This document shows positions 37,130 through 46,284 of a DNA stretch of 64,000 nt, piece by piece. The notes under the pieces are model-generated. The model searched no databases, had not been told where the DNA came from, and saw only the letters and a program-made list of their open reading frames with translations. Each line of letters opens with the position of its first letter. The stretch's first letter is position 1. The DNA is from JARFQH01 sp963825595 (GTDB lineage: Bacteria > Desulfobacterota > Desulfobacteria > Desulfobacterales > SG8-13), in the NCBI GenBank assembly GCA_963825595.1, contig CAWGUE010000008.1:124001-188000 (forward strand), given 5' to 3'. The position numbers and the translations under genes are program-made.

Positions 37130-38461
37130 ATGGAGGATTTCGACCTCATCAATACAGCCATTCCCGTTCTCGGACCGGCGAAAATTCCTTCGCCGATAAA
37201 ACCGCCGCTGGACGATTCCCGCTGTAACAGTTTCGTCGCGGATGACAACCGTGTAGCGGTACATGTCGATATTGACAAAATCAAACAGATGATCGAGGCG
37301 GGGGTGGATCCACCATCCTTCGAACTGGCGGGGCCCAGGGCGAAGATTTACTTCGATCCCAGCAAACTTAAATGTGCGCTGGTCACCTGCGGTGGTCTCT
37401 GCCCGGGTCTCAATGACATCATCCGGTCAATCGTACTGCAGCTCTATTACGGCTACGGTGTCCGAAACATCTTTGGCATACGTTTCGGACTTCAGGGCTT
37501 CATCCCGAAATACGGCCACGATGTGCTGACCCTGGATCCCGAAGTTGTCGGCAATATTCTGGATACGGGCGGTTCGATCCTCGGTTCATCTCGAGGGCCG
37601 CAGCCGGTAGAGGAAATCGTCGACAGCCTCGAGCGGATGAACATCGGCATCCTGTTTATGATCGGCGGTGACGGCACCCTGAAAGCCGCGTCCGCTATCG
37701 CTGACACCATCCAAGCGAGAAATGTGAAAACCAGCGTGATCGGCATCCCTAAGACCATCGACAACGACATTGTCATGGTATCGCGCTCTTTCGGTTTCGA
37801 CACGGCCGTGGATGTCGCGACCAGAGCGATTCAGGGTGCCCACAACGAAGCTAAAAGTTATCCGAACGGTATCGGGTTGATAAAATTGATGGGACGCTAT
37901 TCGGGTTTCATTGCAGCGACAGCCACTCTTGCCCAGCAAGATGTTAACTTTGTCCTGGTTCCGGAAATCGACGTTGACCTGGATGGGAAAGACGGTTTTC
38001 TGCAGAAACTGGAAGACAGGCTCTGCCTCAGGGGGCACGCTGTTGTGGTTGCGGCAGAAGGATTCGGGCAGAAACTGTTCGGCGATACCGGAGAGGAACG
38101 GGATGCTTCGGGCAACGTCAAACTAAAGGACATCGGTGTATTTCTGCGGCAGAGGATAAAAGAGCATTTTGACTCCAGAGGGATGGAGGTTACTCTTAAA
38201 TACATCGACCCCAGCTACATGATCAGAAGCCTGCCGGCAAACGCCAACGACAGCGTTTTTTGCGGTTTTTTAGGCCGCGACGCGGTCCACGCCGGCATGG
38301 CAGGCAAAACACGGATGCTGATCAGTCATTGGAACAATTTCTTTGTCCATGTGCCGATGAGCCTTTCAGCGGGTAAACGAAAGCATGTCTCGGCCTGTGG
38401 AAAGCTGTGGAGCACTGTTCTTGAAGCCACCGGGCAGGGGTCGCTGCGAAATGGCGAATAG
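37130..38461 (+). CDS. 6-phosphofructokinase, group II type
   Basis: Phosphorylates fructose 6-phosphate. 443 residues from the ATG at 37130 (AAAGG seven nt upstream). After an N-terminal extension of ~80 residues the core starts CALVTCGGLCPGLNDIIR; GGDGT at ~179-183; PKTIDND at ~207-213 with the catalytic Asp; MGRYSGFIA near 260. GGDGT (Gly at the phosphoryl-donor position) favours ATP, while PKTIDND is also the pattern of PPi enzymes, so the donor is best called probable ATP. Together with the aldolase at 43381 it supports glycolysis/gluconeogenesis. Confidence 0.88.
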   Translation: MEDFDLINTAIPVLGPAKIPSPIKPPLDDSRCNSFVADDNRVAVHVDIDKIKQMIEAGVDPPSFELAGPRAKIYFDPSKLKCALVTCGGLCPGLNDIIRSIVLQLYYGYGVRNIFGIRFGLQGFIPKYGHDVLTLDPEVVGNILDTGGSILGSSRGPQPVEEIVDSLERMNIGILFMIGGDGTLKAASAIADTIQARNVKTSVIGIPKTIDNDIVMVSRSFGFDTAVDVATRAIQGAHNEAKSYPNGIGLIKLMGRYSGFIAATATLAQQDVNFVLVPEIDVDLDGKDGFLQKLEDRLCLRGHAVVVAAEGFGQKLFGDTGEERDASGNVKLKDIGVFLRQRIKEHFDSRGMEVTLKYIDPSYMIRSLPANANDSVFCGFLGRDAVHAGMAGKTRMLISHWNNFFVHVPMSLSAGKRKHVSACGKLWSTVLEATGQGSLRNGE

Positions 38462-38553
38462 ATTCCCAGGCATCGGGTGTAGGCGTCGGCAGGTTGCCGG
38501 CTCCGGCTGAACCCGAATGACGGATGTCCGGTGGCGCACACGTGGAAACCCGA

Positions 38554-40527
38554 TCATTCCAATTCGACGAATCCGCTGCCCTCTATACGAAGCAGGCTCA
38601 AGGCTTTTTGCGCTTCTCCACTGCGGTCAAAAGACGTCAAACCGGTGACTCCCGGGTAGTCGCGAATGCTCAGGAGCTCTTCCCGGATAGCCGTTCTGGA
38701 AACGATGTCGGGACGGTTTACGATCTGGAACAGCATCATTGCGGTATCGTAGGTGGTCGCTTCAATAACACCCGGCCTTGTTCCGTATGTATCCTCAAAC
38801 AGCGCGACAAATTCTCTAACCCGGCCGTTGCGGCTGTCCGCAAAAAAACCATCCGGCATAATCGCCCCCTGGACATAATCTTTGGCCATCTCTATCAACT
38901 TGGATGAATGCCACAGGTTGGTCCCTAAAAGGTAGACGTTCTCGATATCGTAGAAGGCGAGTTGGGGAACGATCAGACCGGCCTTGGCCGGGGCATCAGG
39001 AATAAAAATGGCGTCGAAATCGATTATTGGCTCGGGCCCCTCTTCTTCCCTCTGACCCCTGTCGCGCCACTGCTTCTTTTGTAGATCGTCTTTATCGGTA
39101 TCTTTTTCCTTCGGCTGTCTGACAATCTCGATCAGATCCGCAGGGGTGTCGTAATACAAACCGATAATCTTCTTGATCGGTCCTGCAAAATCCGTGTGGG
39201 TAGGATTGTAGGCTTCAACCCCGACCACTCTGCCGCCACGGTTGATCACCTCATCCCAGAAAATATTCATGAATGCATCACCGTATTTTTCTGCGGGATA
39301 CAAGATGACGAAATTCCTGGCCCCAAGGACGTCGATAGCATAGGAGGCAATTCGTTTCGCCTGCATCTCAGGTGTCAGAAAATTCCTAAAGACATTGTCG
39401 CCGATGTCGGTAATTTTTTCTTTCTGGGTGAAGGTGATTATCGGAATGCCATTATTCTGGGCAATTTGGGCCGCAAACTCTGCGTTGACCAACGGACCGA
39501 TGATCGCGGCCACTTTGGCTTGAATCAATGCCTCCACGGCTGCCGCAACGGATTCAGGATCGGAACCCGTGTCCTTGACGATCAACTCGATCTCAGACGC
39601 GCCGTTTTGGCGGTTGAACTTGGCCAGAGCGATTTCGATACCTTTTAACGCGAGTTCTCCGTATGTCTGGTACCGACCGCTGAGGGGGAGCAGACATCCA
39701 ACGGCGGTGCGGTTGTAAACGGTTTTCCCCGTTAGATCGTCGATCAGCAGACGGGCCTGTGGGCCGTTCTCGTGCATTGGGTAGGCGGCAACAAACTCGG
39801 TCAATGCCCTTACGGCGTCGTCGTATCTGTTTTCTTCGACCAGATTCACCCCCAGCTGGTACATCAGGTAGCCTCTGGCCCGATCGTCCTGAACATGGCC
39901 GAGTAGACTGACGATCTCGGTGGTGTTTAGAAGATTAATGGCCGTCTTCAGTTTCTCGTCAATCCACTCGCTCTGAGTTTCGGCAGCAAACTTGCGGGCC
40001 ATCGTATAAAAATATACAGCATCCTCCGGAGACTGCAGCGCGAGGTAGGTATCACCCAGGATCTCGTATATGCGCGAACTCTGTGCCTGTGTCACCGGTT
40101 CTTCCAAAATCATGGAGGCCAGCTGGATGGCCTGATCATAATTACCTTTGTAGTAATACGTTTCGAGGATACCCATCTTCGCATCGATCGCGTACGGCGT
40201 CTGCTGATATTCGGCAAGCACCCGATTGAAGGCTTCATGGGCTTCAAGGTAATTACCGAAGATGTTCTGGATGGTACCGACTCGAAGCAAGACCCTGGGA
40301 ACGGCGGGGCCATCAGGATAAAGTTCCAGGTATTGTCGATAGTCCTCGAGGGCTTGTTCATAATTGCGGCTCTCGAAGAGTCCATCCGCTTCTAAGACCG
40401 TTTGGCGGCCCGGATATACTGTCTCCGCTGGCGGTTCGGTTTTCAAGACGGGTTTGGGGGCACAGGCCCACAGGAACAACAAACCACCGATTAAAATAAG
40501 GAATTTTTTTAATTTCGTATTATTCAT
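38554..40527 (-). CDS. LpoA-like lipoprotein: TPR plus periplasmic-binding fold
   Basis: 657 residues. Lipoprotein signal peptide with FLWAC and lipidated C22. Residues ~40-260 form TPR-like helical repeats (ADGLFESRNYEQALEDYRQYLELYP and similar). From ~275 a type I periplasmic-binding fold starts at GCLLPLSGRYQTYGELALKG and includes IIGPLVNAEFAAQIAQNNGIP. This arrangement matches the LpoA/YraM family, an outer-membrane activator of penicillin-binding protein 1A in gammaproteobacteria; a similar role is inferred. It may equally be an ABC-type amino-acid-binding relative. Confidence 0.78.
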   Translation of the reverse strand: MNNTKLKKFLILIGGLLFLWACAPKPVLKTEPPAETVYPGRQTVLEADGLFESRNYEQALEDYRQYLELYPDGPAVPRVLLRVGTIQNIFGNYLEAHEAFNRVLAEYQQTPYAIDAKMGILETYYYKGNYDQAIQLASMILEEPVTQAQSSRIYEILGDTYLALQSPEDAVYFYTMARKFAAETQSEWIDEKLKTAINLLNTTEIVSLLGHVQDDRARGYLMYQLGVNLVEENRYDDAVRALTEFVAAYPMHENGPQARLLIDDLTGKTVYNRTAVGCLLPLSGRYQTYGELALKGIEIALAKFNRQNGASEIELIVKDTGSDPESVAAAVEALIQAKVAAIIGPLVNAEFAAQIAQNNGIPIITFTQKEKITDIGDNVFRNFLTPEMQAKRIASYAIDVLGARNFVILYPAEKYGDAFMNIFWDEVINRGGRVVGVEAYNPTHTDFAGPIKKIIGLYYDTPADLIEIVRQPKEKDTDKDDLQKKQWRDRGQREEEGPEPIIDFDAIFIPDAPAKAGLIVPQLAFYDIENVYLLGTNLWHSSKLIEMAKDYVQGAIMPDGFFADSRNGRVREFVALFEDTYGTRPGVIEATTYDTAMMLFQIVNRPDIVSRTAIREELLSIRDYPGVTGLTSFDRSGEAQKALSLLRIEGSGFVELE

Positions 40528-40653
40528 CTTTACCTACCTCTGAGATTCATCGTCTTGATGACGCGAAGGTATGAAGTTTTTCAGCACCGAGGCATGATAT
40601 TCTGCCGACGATATTTGAACGGGCAATACTCCGCCAACTTCCCTGAAGCGGGT

Positions 40654-41913
40654 TTATTCATCGTCCATGTAACGCTGGCGGATCGAGCGGACGATGTCTG
40701 TAATCGAAAAGAAAATTTCGACCAACTCGGGATCAAAGTGGTAGCCGGATTCCTTTTTTAGCGTGGTCATGACATCCGATTCTTTCCAGGCTTCCTTGTA
40801 GATGCGGGCTGATGACAGCGCATCATAGACATCCGCCAGTGCCACGATTCTCCCAAAAAGGGGAATTTCAGTCTTTTTCTTACCCAACGGTCGACCATTT
40901 AGCCCCTTATGTCCGGCCAAAGGAAGGCCGGTCTTGACGTCGACGTAGCCGGGATATCCATTACCATCCCAGCGCTCGTGATGAGTAAAGGCCACCTGCG
41001 ATGCGGCATCATCGAATTCAGACTGCTGGCCCAGGAACAGTTGTGCGCCCAATATCGCGTGTTGCTTTATGGTTTCGAATTCATCGTCGTTGAAACGTCC
41101 GGGTTTCTTCAAAATCAAATCGGATATGGCCACCTTGCCGACGTCATGCAGCATGGCCGCCATTCTGAGAATGTCCCGATTTTTGTCGATTTCATTTTGC
41201 GGCAGATTTCGCCGCGATGCCCACCTTTCATAAATCTCCACTGCGAATCCACCAACACGATTGACGTGTGCGCCGGTCTCTTTCGGATCACGCAGTTCGG
41301 CCATTCTGATCATTCGAAGAATGATTGCCCGGGTCATCTGGGCGCGCTCAAGCGCCACTGCAGCGATACTGGCAAAATGCAGCATCATATTTTCGTCTCT
41401 TTCAGAAAAGGCGATGACGCGGTTTTCCTCATCCTGGGCATTGATGATCTGCAGGATACCCAACAAAGCACCACCGGCCGACTTCAAGGGAATTGTCAAG
41501 GCGGAGCAGGTTGTGTATTTGGAGGCCTCATCGAACTCCTTGCTGAAACTGTAGGGTGCCGTCGGTTCGATCCGGTAGACATCCACGATATTCAAGGGCC
41601 GGCTGGTAGCGGCGACATACCCGGCAATGCTCTGTTTGTTAATCGGCAATGAAAACGTTGAGTATATCAGCTTTTCACCCGGAGAAAGACGTTTTCGAAG
41701 TGTGTCATTCTGGGTGTAAGTGAATCGTAATCTTTGGTTGTCTGCGATGTAGATAGATCCGGCATCAGCGTTTACGAAACGGCGGGCTTGCGTCAGAATG
41801 TGTTCCATGAGGATATCAAGGTCGCTTACCTGGTTCAACTCGATCACCAGGCGGCTCATCGTGTCCATCTTTTCCTTTTCGGTCAGCAACCTCTTATCCT
41901 CCGCCGGCCCCAT
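40654..41913 (-). CDS. GAF / HD-GYP domain cyclic-di-GMP phosphodiesterase
   Basis: 419 residues. GAF sensor domain ~28-190, then an HD-GYP domain: MAAMLHDVGKVAI with HD at 256-257, further His ligands at ~285 and ~311, and the signature HHERWDGNGYPG at 311-322. Degrades c-di-GMP; regulated by whatever the GAF binds. No transmembrane segment, so cytoplasmic. The start could also be the ATG at 41868 (AAGGA upstream). Confidence 0.87.
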   Translation of the reverse strand: MGPAEDKRLLTEKEKMDTMSRLVIELNQVSDLDILMEHILTQARRFVNADAGSIYIADNQRLRFTYTQNDTLRKRLSPGEKLIYSTFSLPINKQSIAGYVAATSRPLNIVDVYRIEPTAPYSFSKEFDEASKYTTCSALTIPLKSAGGALLGILQIINAQDEENRVIAFSERDENMMLHFASIAAVALERAQMTRAIILRMIRMAELRDPKETGAHVNRVGGFAVEIYERWASRRNLPQNEIDKNRDILRMAAMLHDVGKVAISDLILKKPGRFNDDEFETIKQHAILGAQLFLGQQSEFDDAASQVAFTHHERWDGNGYPGYVDVKTGLPLAGHKGLNGRPLGKKKTEIPLFGRIVALADVYDALSSARIYKEAWKESDVMTTLKKESGYHFDPELVEIFFSITDIVRSIRQRYMDDE

Positions 41914-42328
41914 TGCACCGTAGCTCGTAACTTACCGAATGCATTGATCTAAACCGTTTCCAGCCGGTTCGCCTATCAATTGCCAGGCCTCTTTGCAAAC
42001 ATTTATTCATATCACAGACATCATTGAATTAGAATAGCCCCCCATCATGATGGAGCGGCTACCCCAGATAGCGTGTTTGCGTACGTCTCTGTCAACCGCA
42101 CTGGCAGCTGATCCGGAAGTGGGGTTAAAGGGCGTGCTGACGGCCGTTTCGGCGCATAGAACAACAGGCTGTAAACTCCGAGAATATTTGCAAAAGGGTC
42201 GTCGATATGCTAAATTATTGGGTATTCATCGATACCTTGACCGCCATCTTCGATAGATGGTCGCAGCGCACCCCAAACGCCCGTGTGCGAATTGGCATGA
42301 CATAAACTCCTGAAAGGAGGTTATTTTA
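41914..42328. other. Intergenic region, 415 bp
   Basis: Divergent spacer between the HD-GYP gene and the DUF4124 gene. A 69-codon frame at 42047-42256 lacks a ribosome binding site and family likeness. No repeat or clear promoter found. Confidence 0.4.
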
Positions 42329-42883
42329 ATGAAATGGCTTAAAATATTCATCCCGCTTGTTTTTATGGTTTTTGCAAGCGCTGCCTCGGCGGAGTTTTAC
42401 AAGTATTACGATAAAAAAGGAAATGTACACTTCACGGACGATTACAACAAGGTTCCCGAGGATCAACGGAATAATGTTGAGGGTTACGAAGAGTATCGCC
42501 GCGAGAATGAGGAATCCGCCACACCTGCCCAAGATTCGCACCGCCAGGAGGCAGGGTCCAACCGCTCTGTTGGCGATAATGGCGGTGACGGCAAAGAAGT
42601 TGACTTCGATAGCGAATTAAAGATATTAGATCAGAGAAAGGCCGATTTGGCCACAGAATATGAAGACCTTATGCAGGAAAACGCGCAGTTGGCCGAATTG
42701 AAAAAGACCGTAAAAAACAAAGCCGATGCCGACAGCTATAATGAAAGGGTTCAAAATCTAAACGAAAGCTTAAAAGAGCACGACCGCAAGCGGAAAGAAT
42801 TCTTCAGCGATGTCGAAGCCTACAATGCGAGGGTGGCCGAGGAAAATAAGGGACGTTCAAAAGTAAAATCGAATCCCCAGTAG
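42329..42883 (+). CDS. DUF4124-type secreted coiled-coil protein
   Basis: 184 residues with a perfect AAAGGAGG site. A cleavable signal peptide (IFIPLVFMVFASAASA) is followed by EFYKYYDKKGNVHFTDDYNKVP, the short DUF4124 pattern of periplasmic proteins, then a charged, Glu/Lys-rich helix (~90-175) predicted as coiled coil. Function unknown; likely periplasmic. Confidence 0.75.
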   Translation: MKWLKIFIPLVFMVFASAASAEFYKYYDKKGNVHFTDDYNKVPEDQRNNVEGYEEYRRENEESATPAQDSHRQEAGSNRSVGDNGGDGKEVDFDSELKILDQRKADLATEYEDLMQENAQLAELKKTVKNKADADSYNERVQNLNESLKEHDRKRKEFFSDVEAYNARVAEENKGRSKVKSNPQ

Positions 42884-42979
42884 GTAAAGGCGCCGCTCAT
42901 GATGCTGGAACAGCTCATCGAATCTCCCTTTCTATTTGAAAAGATTATCCTCATTAACTTATAACAGAGAGGAGGGCGC

Positions 42980-43270
42980 ATGGCTGTTAAAATACTCATC
43001 AAGCGGAACATTCCCGAAAACAGAGCCAAAGATCTCATGCCTTATTTCAGACAATTACGCGGTATTGCAAGCAGCCAGCCCGGTTACATTTCCGGAGAAA
43101 CGCTCAAACGCATAGACCGAAAGGGTCAGTATCTCGTGATCAGCACCTGGCGGTCGAATGACGACTGGCGAAGGTGGGTGTTGTCTAAGGAACGCACGGA
43201 GATCCAGAACCTGATCGATTCGATGCTCGGAGAAAAAACAGAATACGAAATCTATGAATACAACCGTTAG
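42980..43270 (+). CDS. Antibiotic-biosynthesis-monooxygenase-fold (ABM) protein
   Basis: 96 residues, GAGGAGG before the ATG. The ferredoxin-like ABM fold is suggested by MAVKILIKRNIP, SSQPGYISGETL and YLVISTWRSNDDWRRWVLS. Members of this fold range from quinol monooxygenases to heme-degrading and stress proteins; no catalytic residues point to one. It lies 110 nt before the aldolase gene and may share its transcript. Confidence 0.75.
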   Translation: MAVKILIKRNIPENRAKDLMPYFRQLRGIASSQPGYISGETLKRIDRKGQYLVISTWRSNDDWRRWVLSKERTEIQNLIDSMLGEKTEYEIYEYNR

Positions 43271-43380
43271 CGACTGGACAACCCAAGGAGCGAGGCTTGC
43301 TGTTCAGATGAAGGCATTGATTTATATGTTGCCGTTTATACTGCCGAAGACATGTCGTCGAAAAAACAGGAGATGCATCG

Positions 43381-44667
43381 ATGTCCGCTGTGTACACTAA
43401 AGAATTTGAAAAAGCCCTTGAAATCGGTCGGCCCCCAAACGTCAAGAAACTATTTCCTCATTCAAAGGCCCTGATCGTCAGCGGTAAATTTATCGACCGC
43501 GCTATGCTGGCGAAAGGAAAGGCCATAGCGCTGGCTGCCAATGGCCGGAGCCACTTTGTCATTAGAGGCGCCCTGCGTGCCGCTCAGAGCGCAAACGCAG
43601 CCCTCATCATCGAGATCGCTAAGTCAGAAGGCGGCGCCACCGCCTATTGTGCGGTGAATTACTGGAATATCGCCCGGCAAGTGGATGCCGCCTGTAATGA
43701 ATTGGGAATCACCGTACCGGTGGCCATCCATGCCGACCACTATGGAATAAAAAGCGATGCCGATATCGCCGCCGCAAAAATAGAGATACCGACCCTGTTC
43801 GAGTCCGGAATTACCTCGATTGCCATAGACGCCTCGCATTTGCCTGATGACCGTAACCTTATGGCCAGTGTAGCGCTTAACCCCTACGTGCCCAAATGGG
43901 CCGGCCTTGAAACCGAAGTGGGTGAAATCAAAGGGAAAGCCGGCCTTTCAACTGTTGAGGAAGCCCTGTTTCTGATCCAGGGACTGAACGCCCATGGAAT
44001 TTACCCGGACTGGATCGCCTTGAACAACGGAACGACCCACGGGATTGAAGCCAGTTCTCAAGGTATACAGGTCGAGCTGACCGGCCAGATTCACGACGCT
44101 CTGGCAAAGTATAAAGTATCCGGTGCCCAGCATGGCACGTCCGGCAACAGTTCGGAACGGTTAATGGAAATCGCCGCCAACACCCTTACGACCAAGGCCA
44201 ATGTCGCGACTGCCCTGCAAATGATCTCCTGGGGTATTGAAGTCAATGATTTCGGGAATGCCATTCTCGATGAATCAGGTCGCTTCATCAAAGTGAAAGG
44301 CCAAGGCGTTACAGAGGAAATGTGGCAGGCGATGGTTGCCCATGCCGAGGCCAATGGTTTGAAAGGCGGCAACTACAAAAAACTCAATCTTCCCTTTGAA
44401 AACAAGCTCCTCGGACAGCCCATCGACATCCGTGAGCGGATGATCCAGAGGGTTGAAAACTTTGCGCACGACTTGATCGCCAACGTATTCAACGGCTCCG
44501 ATACGGCTCCTTTGGTTATCCAGGCGATCTTGGCGGCGGATGGCGCCGATCCCGGCCCCAAGATTGAGAAGATTGAAAACATATCAGAATGGACACCCGA
44601 AAAGATCGCTGCGAAGGCCGCAACTTTCGCCGCAACGAAAAGCCATGAGGGTGATTTCGACGATTAA
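43381..44667 (+). CDS. Class II fructose-bisphosphate aldolase
   Basis: Zinc-dependent aldolase, 428 residues (the longer class II form). AGGAG eight nt before the ATG. Zn/active-site signatures: VAIHADHYGIKSD, with His-x-Asp-His near 116-119, NNGTTHGIEA near 220 and SGAQHGTSG near 250. The C-terminal ~80 residues are a helical extension. Partner of the phosphofructokinase 6 kb upstream in the same direction. Followed by repeat copy A. Confidence 0.87.
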   Translation: MSAVYTKEFEKALEIGRPPNVKKLFPHSKALIVSGKFIDRAMLAKGKAIALAANGRSHFVIRGALRAAQSANAALIIEIAKSEGGATAYCAVNYWNIARQVDAACNELGITVPVAIHADHYGIKSDADIAAAKIEIPTLFESGITSIAIDASHLPDDRNLMASVALNPYVPKWAGLETEVGEIKGKAGLSTVEEALFLIQGLNAHGIYPDWIALNNGTTHGIEASSQGIQVELTGQIHDALAKYKVSGAQHGTSGNSSERLMEIAANTLTTKANVATALQMISWGIEVNDFGNAILDESGRFIKVKGQGVTEEMWQAMVAHAEANGLKGGNYKKLNLPFENKLLGQPIDIRERMIQRVENFAHDLIANVFNGSDTAPLVIQAILAADGADPGPKIEKIENISEWTPEKIAAKAATFAATKSHEGDFDD

Positions 44668-44717
44668 ATCGTCACCGCAGAGTCGCTGGATTCATTCGCA
44701 GGGACACATTTGCCTAC

Positions 44718-44921
44718 AAGTGGTTTCAAAGCCTTAGATCACGGCCAAGTGCAAGGTGTGGGCCGACGAAAAAACGCAGCATGGGTGTATGTCTTCAGTG
44801 TCAGGGGTAGGACCCCCTGACACTGACTGAGGCGGACCAGAACACCGCAACTTGTCCGCCCGCCTGAGGCGGATAAACCTTTGGCGGATTGGGTGTCAGG
44901 TAGGATTTTGAGACCACTTCT
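44718..44921 (+). repeat. MITE-like repeat, copy A
   Basis: About 204 bp with imperfect terminal inverted repeats AAGTGGTTTCAAAGCC and GGATTTTGAGACCACTTCT. A long hairpin at 44795-44826 (TCAGTGTCAGGGG with CCCCTGACACTGA) and a shorter CCGCCTGAGGCGG palindrome lie inside. Nearly the same sequence occurs inverted at 19388-19597. No transposase gene. It lies 50 bp past the aldolase stop and may act as its terminator. The rest of 44922-45141 holds nothing else recognised. Confidence 0.87.
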
Positions 44922-45141
44922 AACCGGCGGCCCATTCGATAATCCGGTACCATCCAGATCGCGCAAACCGCAGATGTCCCCTCAATGAAAACCATGCCGC
45001 TCAAAATCCCGGCACAGAATTCTCCTACGCTAATTCCGCTTAATATCAGCTGGTTATAAAAACCTTACCAAACAACTGCATATTTTTTATACCATCGTAC
45101 ATTCAGCGCGCAAATTTTTTTCCAATTTGACATTTTTTTCT

Positions 45142-45168
45142 TAAGGTTTTCCCCAAGGCTGCCGATAA
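45142..45168 (+). promoter_or_regulatory. Sigma-28 (FliA) promoter
   Basis: TAAGGTTT, 11-bp spacer, GCCGATAA. The -10 is a perfect match to the flagellar sigma-28 consensus and the -35 differs at one base. The predicted start is ~55 nt ahead of the FlgM-like ATG. Confidence 0.82.
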
Positions 45169-45233
45169 CACAGCCAGGTAATAATATCCGCCGTCTGGAT
45201 TCAATACATTAGGTGACGCGAAGGTATGATGCG

Positions 45234-45701
45234 ATGCAAATTACAAATTACCAGATGCACAATGTCTTGAAGGTCTACACGAACCATCTCAGCAGGGAAA
45301 GAACCGATAAATCCGGTCGACCGACGATACGTAAACCAAATTCGGATAGGGTTCGGATTTCAGCCGAGGGTAAACGTCAACACCTTATCGATAGGGTGGC
45401 TGCGGATATCGTGGCCCGTATCACCAAAGAGGGAATCGACGGCAGAGATTCCCGGGATTCCCATGCTGTCATTCAGAAAGAAACCATCAACGACAATTCA
45501 TCCTTACAGAACCGAAATTCCCAATTTGAATACAATGTTATGAATGGGAGCGCCGAAAAGGAGACCAACACGCTGTCAGTAGAAAATGCCGGTTTCTTGA
45601 TCCGGCGTATCGAAGAATTGACCGGCGGCTCGGACGAAGGTGAAACAGACATGATCTCAACCCAACCGGCTGGAGGAGGACCGGAACCCGCTTCTGATTG
45701 A
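45234..45701 (+). CDS. FlgM-like flagellar-associated protein
   Basis: 155 residues from the ATG at 45234 (AAGG nine nt upstream); an upstream GTG is an alternative. The N-terminal MQITNYQMHNVLKVY and the following SDRVRISAEGKR resemble the start of anti-sigma-28 FlgM and related flagellar proteins of sulfate reducers (MKITN..., D-x-V-x-IS). The rest is hydrophilic and low in cysteine. Control by a sigma-28 promoter supports a late-flagellar role. Identity as FlgM itself is not certain because the C-terminal sigma-binding helices are not clear. Confidence 0.55.
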   Translation: MQITNYQMHNVLKVYTNHLSRERTDKSGRPTIRKPNSDRVRISAEGKRQHLIDRVAADIVARITKEGIDGRDSRDSHAVIQKETINDNSSLQNRNSQFEYNVMNGSAEKETNTLSVENAGFLIRRIEELTGGSDEGETDMISTQPAGGGPEPASD

Positions 45702-45747
45702 GGTTAAATACCGTCGGATTCGCGTCACAATTTGGGAGATAACGGCT

Positions 45748-45834
45748 ATGAACGCGACAGATATCATCCGCCCGCTGTATCCCGCAATCGAGATATCCAA
45801 ATACCGGGTATCCGTTGCGTATGAAAGGGGGTAA
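45748..45834 (+). CDS. Possible small protein between flagellar-type genes
   Basis: 28 codons (MNATDIIRPLYPAIEISKYR then VSVAYERG) with GGGAG nine nt before the ATG and a TAA seven nt before the next ATG. No family recognised. The fit between stop and next ribosome binding site suggests it could be translated in this operon, but it may be chance. Confidence 0.3.
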   Translation: MNATDIIRPLYPAIEISKYRVSVAYERG

Positions 45835-45840
45835 CTGGAC

Positions 45841-46140
45841 ATGTTTAATACCATTGGAGAAGCTGCGTTACAGAATGCCGTGCGCGTGCATTCGGTCGCT
45901 GCAGTCGGCGACAAGGAGGCAGTGGTTCAAAAAGCCATGCAGGCCAGCATACCGCGTCCGGTAGAAAAATCCAACGACAGCCGACGTTCCGATATGAATC
46001 CCAATGACGAGGATAAAAACGAAACGAAGACCCGGAATCGAATTGAAGGGAATCAGGTCGTCCTTGAAAGATATGATCGGCACGGCAAACTGGTTAAAAA
46101 GATTCCTCCGGGTTACGTCCCATTCGGCGATATCGCCTGA
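45841..46140 (+). CDS. Conserved hypothetical, FlaG-like C terminus
   Basis: 99 residues, GGGGG upstream of ATG. The N-terminal half is low-complexity and charged; the C terminus VVLERYDRHGKLVKKIPPGYVP has the 'D-x-G-x-(L/V)-V-x-x-IPPGY' ending seen in FlaG-type and related small flagellar proteins of deltaproteobacteria. In the same sigma-28 unit as the FlgM-like gene. Function unknown. Confidence 0.5.
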   Translation: MFNTIGEAALQNAVRVHSVAAVGDKEAVVQKAMQASIPRPVEKSNDSRRSDMNPNDEDKNETKTRNRIEGNQVVLERYDRHGKLVKKIPPGYVPFGDIA

Positions 46141-46284
46141 TCGGGTCCTTAAATATGGCAAGGAGGGCCCCTATTGCGGGCCATTCCAAACCCCGGCACC
46201 GTTCCTATTCAGTGGTTTTCAATGCACGTCATGGCGGTGGCGGCCAAGCCATCGATCGGTCGTTTTTGTGTCGGAGAGGGCCAT

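Noticed and set aside
42047..42256. 69-codon frame in the HD-GYP/DUF4124 spacer
   Set aside because: No Shine-Dalgarno site and no recognisable family.
44718..44921. CRISPR or REP array
   Set aside because: There is a single unit with terminal inverted repeats, no spacer-repeat periodicity and no cas genes.
45213..45230. GACGCGAAGGTATGA also found at ~40560
   Set aside because: A 15-16-bp match is expected by chance about once in a window of this size, and the contexts differ.
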